A stretch of 64,000 bases of DNA from Pycnopodia helianthoides (Eukaryota; Echinodermata; Asteroidea; Forcipulatida; Asteriidae). Each line of letters starts with the position of its first letter. The stretch's first letter is position 1. Positions 58,043 through 64,000 of this stretch are shown here, one piece after another. The notes beneath the pieces are model-generated. The model did no database searches, was not told the origin of the DNA, and saw only the letters and a program-made list of their open reading frames with translations. The translations under genes and the position numbers were made by a program. The DNA lies in contig CM063255.1 of assembly GCA_032158295.1 (NCBI GenBank), forward strand, positions 17,574,094 through 17,638,093, read 5' to 3'.

Positions 58043-60908
58043 TCAATTATTGAATAAATCACACGGTTTATAGTACAAAACTGTATCTGCTGAGATACTA
58101 CGGAGGCCAAGGAACCACTCACTCCTGAGAGGTGAGATAGTAGTATTGCAAGCGATGTATGAGTCAGGAATCCCTTTCAGCCCGACATTGATGCTCATAC
58201 CATCAAATGCTATCATGACTGCTGACCCAATGAAGTTCAAAGTTGACCGAGGGCATTCCTGTGGTCCGAAGGTGCCATCTAGGTGAAATGTGATGACTGA
58301 AGAATATTGGCTCAATGCTTTCAGGAAGAAAAGAAAGAAAAAGAGGGAACAGATGTTTTAAAATATCATTGCTACAACTAATAAGGATATGCTCCCAGAT
58401 AATTTTTAAAATAATCAATAAAACTTGATTTTTCAAAAAAAGGACACAAAGTTTGACCACTTTCTTTGCAAACTGAACAACAAATAAACAATTAACAGCA
58501 ATTTCACATTGACCCAAGTTACATAGGGCTAATATGAACTACTTTTGAGGCAATCCCAAAGGTATCAAACCGTTCACATTTTCAAAATTTCAAATAAATG
58601 ATATTGTAAGACACTATACACATGTACACAAAAATGTCCCTTGTGCATCACTAAAAAACCTTTTTGCAAACTGTAGTTTGTTGCCTCCAACTTGCCTGTG
58701 AAAAATGCCCCAATGTGACAAGGCATTTACGCTCATGAAATAACACTTACCTACTGTGAAACGTGTGTTGTCTATTACTGTTTTGTCAGTAGCAAAGTAT
58801 AGAGTCACATCTCCTGGCTCCTTTATAGTTAGTTCCATTTCTATTGGTAGTACCAGCTTTGATTCTTTCCAAATGACATCTTGAAGTGTAGTGAATATGT
58901 CACATGGTGGTTCCTGCATTACTGTGCTTGCTGAAATTTAATGAAAATATTCTTGTTCAAATTGCAGTCGATTGTTAAACAAGAGAGTGGGTTGAATGGA
59001 ACGTTAATAGGGGGTTTTTTTTGCATAAAAAAGCGCAGAAAATTTATCAAGAGTGTTTTTTGTTTTTTTTATCGAAAAAAATGTTCTTTGTATAGGATTT
59101 TGGACAACTGCAATACTTCGCCGGTATCAAAGGAAGTTTTTAAAAATTACCGTAGACTTGGTTCCAGTCTGTTATTGAGTTTTTCACCCTTCAAAATAGC
59201 CGATAATAAAGTACTGCCTGAAACAGCGCCTCAACCCTCTTATGGATAACCTTCGATCACAGACTTCAGAATCCTGTTAATCAGTTTGTACCCAACCTAT
59301 GGAGATTTAGTCCAAGAATAAACAGGACAATCTGATATATCGTAATCTTCAAATTCCTTCATGAAATTAATATAAAAATTTAACCCAGGGCCTACTATTA
59401 AGTATTTATTTATTAAAGAAATACAACAATGTGGGGAACCTTTGGATATTGAGTGATATTCACATGAATGAAACATACCATCCTCACATCCAAGCACTTC
59501 ACGAATCTTCTCCTTGTTTGTTCTCAAGGGGAGGTAATTGAAACCAACCGCTCCACTGGGACGAGGTTGTGCTCTGGTGTTCAATCCACCCATGCGAAAC
59601 TCAGTGCATTCACACGGGTTTCTATCAGCAATGTACCAGCGGTATCCATTTTTAGCAGCTGGTTCTTGGCCAAAGTAGCAAACATGGGCTTGAACTGAAA
59701 ACAAAAAATAACCTCACATGTTCAGTAAGGCTGATTGAAGTGTTGCAATAATTCTTACATTGTTACTGACCCGTTCAGCATTGAGAATTCAGAAAGAATC
59801 CTGAATGTCAAACACTAATTTTGATTTACATCATTAGCATCGGCTTGGTGGCAGTTATTTGATTTTAAGGAGAAAACAAACTTTGTGGCCTCTTTAGTTA
59901 TCTTGTTCAATCACTTTTGTGTTTGTTAAATAGGGGAAACAGTGCCCTATCGTCATCTGTTTTATAGTACAATTATCTAGGCTTAATATCAAGTCTGCAG
60001 TATCATGTGTTTTAAAAAGTAACAAAACAGCATTGAGGAAATTAATAGCAGTTGGCGTCATTGGCTTTAAAGTAAGTTAGGTAATAAAACTTAATCATAG
60101 CAGGGCCAAATGGGGAAGGTTTTCCATTCCATTCCAAGTAACATCTCTAACATATGGTACTCCAAGACAAAGCACTACCATGACTACTCCACAAACGTTT
60201 CCAAATTGTACTAAAAGGCTGGAAAATGATTGTATTTTAATTGAGACAATTGGGTAAGAAACTAATGCAACTTATTCACTTAAAATTGGAACATTAATAA
60301 GATTGGTAAATGGCCTGAGCTGCCTGTATATTTTTTAATTTCTGTTAAAGATGAAAAAGAAAAATCCTTTTGTGTCCATATTTCTACTAAATTTTCTTTC
60401 TTGGGTTCTTTCCAGTCATTTAAAAAAAAAATTATTGCCCAAAAAGCATGGGCCTAAGGAATGCCAACATTTCCCTTTAACTTGAAAAAAATAATATTGC
60501 AGGTGCCAGGTCCCGTGGGGCCACGACCCATTTGTTGGTCAGTATGTCAAAAAGACCCCGAAAAATGGGTTAAAATTACACATAATTCGATTTAAAATCT
60601 GTTTTTTTAAACTTGTTTCAGGGTCAGCTTGGAAATTGTTAAGCAGGATTCCGACCCAGAAATTGGTCAAGCCCCCTGGCACCCAGATTGTGTAATGGGT
60701 TTTTGTCTTCATTCAAATCGACAGGTTGTCTGAAAATACATTAAGCATCCAGCACAAAAGCTTCATTATGAAAGGACAGGCCTACTCACTAATTAGTACA
60801 ATAGATAATGGTTTGATAAAGCAAACTATTTAAGATTGTAGTAGTCTTACCTTGGATATATATTGACGATATCAATAGAACATTGAGCAGTGATGTCATC
60901 AAAGCCAT
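58043..60908 (-). CDS. Secreted Cys-rich protein, array copy E
   Basis: Exons: 60851-60908, 59479-59694, 58751-58930 and 58043-58317; 729 nt, 242 aa. The signal peptide begins MALMTSLLNVLLISSIY. Exon 2 has the B-type segment NTRAQPRPSGAVGFNYLPL but the A-type end LGCED. Exons 3-4 and introns 2-3 are nearly identical to copy A, 32 kb away (shared SEWFLGLRSISA). All Cys and the sequon (CNTT) are kept, and no disruption was seen. Like its relatives it should be a secreted, disulphide-bonded protein. It is the last complete copy before the window end, and more copies may lie beyond. Confidence 0.82.
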
Positions 60909-61920
60909 ATTGTGGTCATGACAGTAAAACTATTTTTGGTAATCATGCAAGAGACGCCTGTTCATAAGCTTGTCGACTCTCCTAAATTCAACTCTTCACT
61001 AATCAGAGTTTGGTATGCCGCTCCTTAGATTCGTATGGAAGCAGGAGCTATGGTAACGGTACAAAACTCAGCCTTGGTAACCAAAATAGAAACATGGGCG
61101 TGGCTATGATGAGTGGTGCATGATGCTTTAGCTACAGAATGTACATAAGACTAAACACATGATGCGACACGGCAAGGTCATTTTGGGGAGTATGGCATAA
61201 TCAGCAAAGCTATAATACTCATTTAATGTGACTGTCAAAATCTGTTAAGTTCTTCTGTTTCACACATACATTCAAGATGCTAGGTCTGTTTTTTGACTGA
61301 TTTACCGGGAAAAAATTAAATAGCTATTTATAAAGTTTTGATAAGGTTAAAAAGTTTAATTTAAGGTATTGCTCAAAAAAAATATATGTCAACAATGAGT
61401 GGTAGTAAATTAAAAATCTAAAAATGACTTATCCGGATCCCGACACCTCATAATAAAAATATAAAAAAAAAAAAAATCTGTTGTCGAAACATGGACCATG
61501 TAACTTTCAAACACCCTGAACTGACCCATCAGTAGAGTTAGTTACTTTCAAATTAGGATTAAATTTTGAAAGGTTTTATTCTTAAAAAATAGTGATAAAC
61601 ATTTTATAAATAAACAACCTGCAATATTTTGTGTATCTTCGAGAGACTGCATCTAAACTTACATTCTCTTTGTATGATATGGAACAATTTGTCAAAATTA
61701 GTCTGCAATGTCTAGTAGCTAGTCAAAAAGTCTGCAATATTTTTGACATAATTTATTGCTGAAATGCAATGTTATTGCAAGTTTGTCAACTTATGCTTAT
61801 GGGCACTGCATGATTGTTTTCATTTAAAGGGCAAATGAAAAATGTGAATTAAAAAAAAGTCATTCTGTAACTTTTAGGGGTTTTACACAAATGGTTTAGA
61901 ACTGTGCTCTGATGCAAGGT

Positions 61921-62073
61921 TTTAGCCAGGATTTAATAAAAGGTTGTCAAAATGTGCTGGAAATAAAAAACTGGGTGTCCAAATTGTTCACTTACTTGTA
62001 AATGACAGAAAAAACAGGGTGCCCAAATTTAAAACAGGGTGTCCAAAAGAAACCAAGACACCCCTCTGGCTAA
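61921..62073. mobile_element. TTAGCCAG-end repeat, last unit
   Basis: Starts TTTAGCCAGGATTTAA and ends CCCCTCTGGCTAAC. It keeps an internal 'AATTTAAAACAGGGTGTCC' segment also present at 21205-21358 but missing in the B, C and D units, so it is less reduced than those. Confidence 0.6.
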
Positions 62074-62084
62074 CACTATGCTTT

Positions 62085-62469
62085 TCAAAGCACTCAATGG
62101 GCAAGCGCTAACGTACATCATGGACATGCTCAGCATCTATAAGTATAAGCCATCCCGCAACCTACGCTCGGGAAATAAATATCTTCTTCAAGAAGTCAAA
62201 TCTCATCGAACCTGGGGGGACAGATCATTCTTTGTTGCAGCACCACATCTCTGGAATCAGCTTCCTCTTCACATTAAAACCTCCAATACTATTCACTCAT
62301 TCAGAAAGTCTCTCAAAACTCACTTCATGTCAAAAGCTTTTAGTTCCTCCTAACTGAGTTTTCTTTTGGTCACCTCCCCCCCTTTTTTTTGCTTCCTTTA
62401 TCACAGCGCCTTGAGCACCTTTTTGTGGATATGTGCGCTTTATAGGACCTCGTTATTATTATTATTATT
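62085..62469 (+). mobile_element. 5'-truncated non-LTR retrotransposon (LINE) 3' end
   Basis: The plus-strand frame encodes the C-terminal end of a CR1/L2/jockey-type reverse transcriptase polyprotein: FKALNGQALTYIMDML, then SRNLRSGNKYLL, then the hallmark WGDRSFFVAAPHLWNQLP and FRKSLKTHF. The stop is at 62351-62353. A 3' UTR with 'GTGCGCTTTATAGGACC' and a TTATTATTA tail follows, typical of this group. The insert is bounded by a 7-bp target duplication, ATGCTTT (62078-62084 and 62470-62476). Sister units have the uninterrupted site. It is a dead-on-arrival fragment, and the catalytic domains are absent. Confidence 0.88.
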
Positions 62470-62479
62470 ATGCTTTGAT

Positions 62480-63525
62480 TAGTTTTGTTTTTTGTATTTT
62501 ACTTAGAGACTTAGCTACTTATTTTTATATTTTATAATTGCCTTATAATTTTTACATCTTGCCTTGCATAAGAACGAGGCACACAAATTCAGACATTGAT
62601 ACAATACAAACCAGGTGCTTTAAACACTTTCCACTTGATGCCATGGGAACGAAATTAGTTTGCGACTGGTAGTTTTTTTTTATCAACAACGGCTTATTGT
62701 TCAGGTTTGGTGTACTGTTATGATAGGAAAGGTGTGTAGTAACAGTAGCCTACCAGCCACGTCACAAATTGGCCAACAATACGTGTTCCACTGCTGATTG
62801 TTTGTTCGCGCCTCGTGGACAAACCGACCTAGTTCTCAACGGCAATCGGTGCTGCATACTTGACCTTGTGGCTAAATGTTGTGTAAGACGCACTCGCTGA
62901 AAGAAACTAAATATTTTTCTTCTAAGGAAGATTATGAATTCGCCAGGGTTGGTGATTTTGGTTTATAGCATAGCTTAAAAAAAAACAACGTTATCGTACA
63001 ATACCAGATATACAACAATATCCTTAGAATAGTTAAGACTGATGACAAGAAAAATCATTCATATATTTATCTCTATAATCCAATTCTATCTTGTTATGCA
63101 CTTGCTTCGATACCCATACCACAATTACAAGTTCAAAATTATGCCTGTCTTGATGCCGAAAACTCTATTAATTTTAAAATTCAACTCATTACATGGAAGA
63201 TTACTCATCACTTACTTTTCCCCCTCGTATATTTAAACAATTGAAATTAATTGTTATTACTATTATTTCTTGAATTTCTTATCTGTTGTAATAAATTTCC
63301 TTGTTTTTTTTTTTTTTTAATTATTCATTTATGCCTACATAGTTTTTGTAGAAAGGGATGTCTTGTTAACAGTTATATCATTTTTCAAAATCTTTGAATG
63401 TGGCACAGCCAGACAATACCAAAGCGATGCACAAACAAAAACAAAATAGAGCGACTCCGTACGATCGGAATTATAATTTCTAAAGGCAAAATTTTTAAAA
63501 GGAGTGCTGCTCACTAAGGACTTTA
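62480..63525. other. Array spacer between the two LINE fragments
   Basis: Homologous to 36900-37920 and its counterparts, but more diverged and with several indels. These break the minus-strand frame that looks conserved at 37113-37304, 45546-45737 and 53918-54109. No gene was seen. Confidence 0.5.
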
Positions 63526-63528
63526 TTG

Positions 63529-63850
63529 CAAAGCACTCAATGGGCAAGCGCTAACGTACATCATGGACATGCTCAGCATCTATAAGTATAAAACCATCCC
63601 GCAACCTACGCTCGGGAAATAAATATCTTCTTCAAGAAGTCAAATCTCATCGAACCTGGGGGGACAGTTTATTCTTTGTTGCAGCACCACATCTCTGGAA
63701 TCAGCTTCCTCTTCACATTAAAACCTCCAATACTATTCACTCATTCAGAAAGTCTCTCAAAACTCAACTTCATGTTCAAAAGCTTTTAGTTCCTCCTAAC
63801 GGATTTTCTTTTGGTCACCTCCCCCCTTTTTTTCTTCTTTCACTGCTGCC
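63529..63850 (+). mobile_element. Second LINE 3'-end fragment, lacking its tail
   Basis: It is near-identical to 62086-62390 (same CAAAGCACTCAATGGGCAAG start and the same WGD...VAAPHLWNQLP coding block), with small frame-breaking indels. It shares the exact 5' boundary of the first fragment. The 3' tail and target duplication are missing: similarity stops near 63840 and gives way to T-rich sequence. Confidence 0.8.
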
Positions 63851-63859
63851 TTAGAAATT

Positions 63860-63913
63860 TTTGGGGGCGTTTTTTAATCAAAATTTTTTTTTTTGTTTTT
63901 TTTTTTTTTTTTT
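63860..63913. repeat. Poly-T low-complexity tract
   Basis: Runs of T interrupted by single G, C or A bases bridge the second LINE fragment and the re-appearing spacer sequence. A likely assembly weak point. Confidence 0.6.
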
Positions 63914-64000
63914 GTAAAAAGTTTAATTTAAGGTATTGCTCAAAAAAAATATATGTCAACAATGAGTGGTAGTAAATTAAAAATCTAAAAATGACTTATC
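63914..64000. repeat. Repeat of 61349-61433
   Basis: From AAAAAGTTTAATTTAAGG onward, the last 85 bases equal the stretch starting at 61349. They include the variant 'CAACAATGAGTGGTAGTAAA' that is not found in the C or D units. The offset is 2,567 bp. Confidence 0.85.

Larger units (their letters stand above)
23960..64000 (-). repeat. Tandem array of about 8.4-kb units, five gene copies
   Basis: Homology between units starts near 23960 (the block containing 'CCACATAAACAATTAAACTTG' recurs at about 31230, 39525, 47920 and 56290) and runs to the window end. Distances between start codons are 6,866 bp (A to proximal B), 8,601 bp (proximal B to C), 8,372 bp (C to D) and 8,362 bp (D to E). Unit A/B is shorter because its spacer lacks part of the sequence found in the others. 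The spacers of the C/D and D/E units are almost identical, so those duplications are recent. Confidence 0.9.

Noticed and set aside
62039..62353. 104-aa frame read as a host gene
   Set aside because: The first 14 or so residues come from the flanking spacer repeat, and the rest is the C-terminal end of a LINE reverse transcriptase.

Overview
The window looks like nuclear DNA of an animal, most likely an echinoderm (a sea star or close relative). The base composition is AT-rich and genes are sparse. There are GT-AG introns, an animal class A GPCR, and many short non-autonomous transposons. One common MITE here has TTAA flanks and ends near AGGCAGGGT / ACCCTGCCT, and I associate it with echinoderm genomes from memory rather than from a search. 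No bacterial, viral or organellar gene blocks were seen.

Layout. Positions 1-16,800 hold almost only repeats: a diverged 250-400 bp repeat family, a perfect-looking fold-back MITE, a Harbinger-like MITE, a 75-bp minisatellite, a tRNA-Leu-type SINE, several TTAA-flanked MITEs, and a 1.93-kb terminal-inverted-repeat element. The last of these ends about 100 bp before the first clear gene. One decayed, unrecognised coding region lies near 10.5-11.1 kb. Positions 16,910-17,956 (+) encode a complete 348-aa rhodopsin-class GPCR that resembles amine receptors but lacks the amine-binding Asp3.32. Positions 19.7-20.8 kb are a degenerate minisatellite, followed at 20.9-21.1 kb by a broken relic of an exon from the array described next.

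The main feature is a tandem array on the minus strand from about 23.96 kb to the window end. It holds five copies (A-E) of a four-exon gene for a small secreted, Cys-rich protein (242-246 aa). All introns are phase 1. Exon 1 encodes the signal peptide, exon 2 a domain of about 72 residues with four Cys, and exons 3-4 a beta-rich-looking domain. That domain has a tentative resemblance to the farnesoic-acid O-methyltransferase-like (Methyltransf_FA) fold. Units repeat at about 8.4 kb (8,372 bp from C to D and 8,362 bp from D to E). Copies A, B, D and E are open. Copy C has a 1-bp frameshift in exon 4 and has lost a Cys and the N-glycosylation sequon that the open copies keep. Copy B has a duplicated signal-peptide exon (179-bp tandem duplication). 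Variable positions are shuffled among copies, suggesting gene conversion or unequal crossing-over. The array therefore looks like a young, actively recombining family of secreted proteins. An extracellular recognition or defence role is possible but not shown by the sequence.

Beyond gene E the array continues into a spacer. This spacer carries a 5'-truncated LINE fragment with a 7-bp target-site duplication, and the matching empty sites are visible in three sister units. A second LINE fragment with the same 5' boundary follows, and the last 85 bases repeat 61,349-61,433 exactly.
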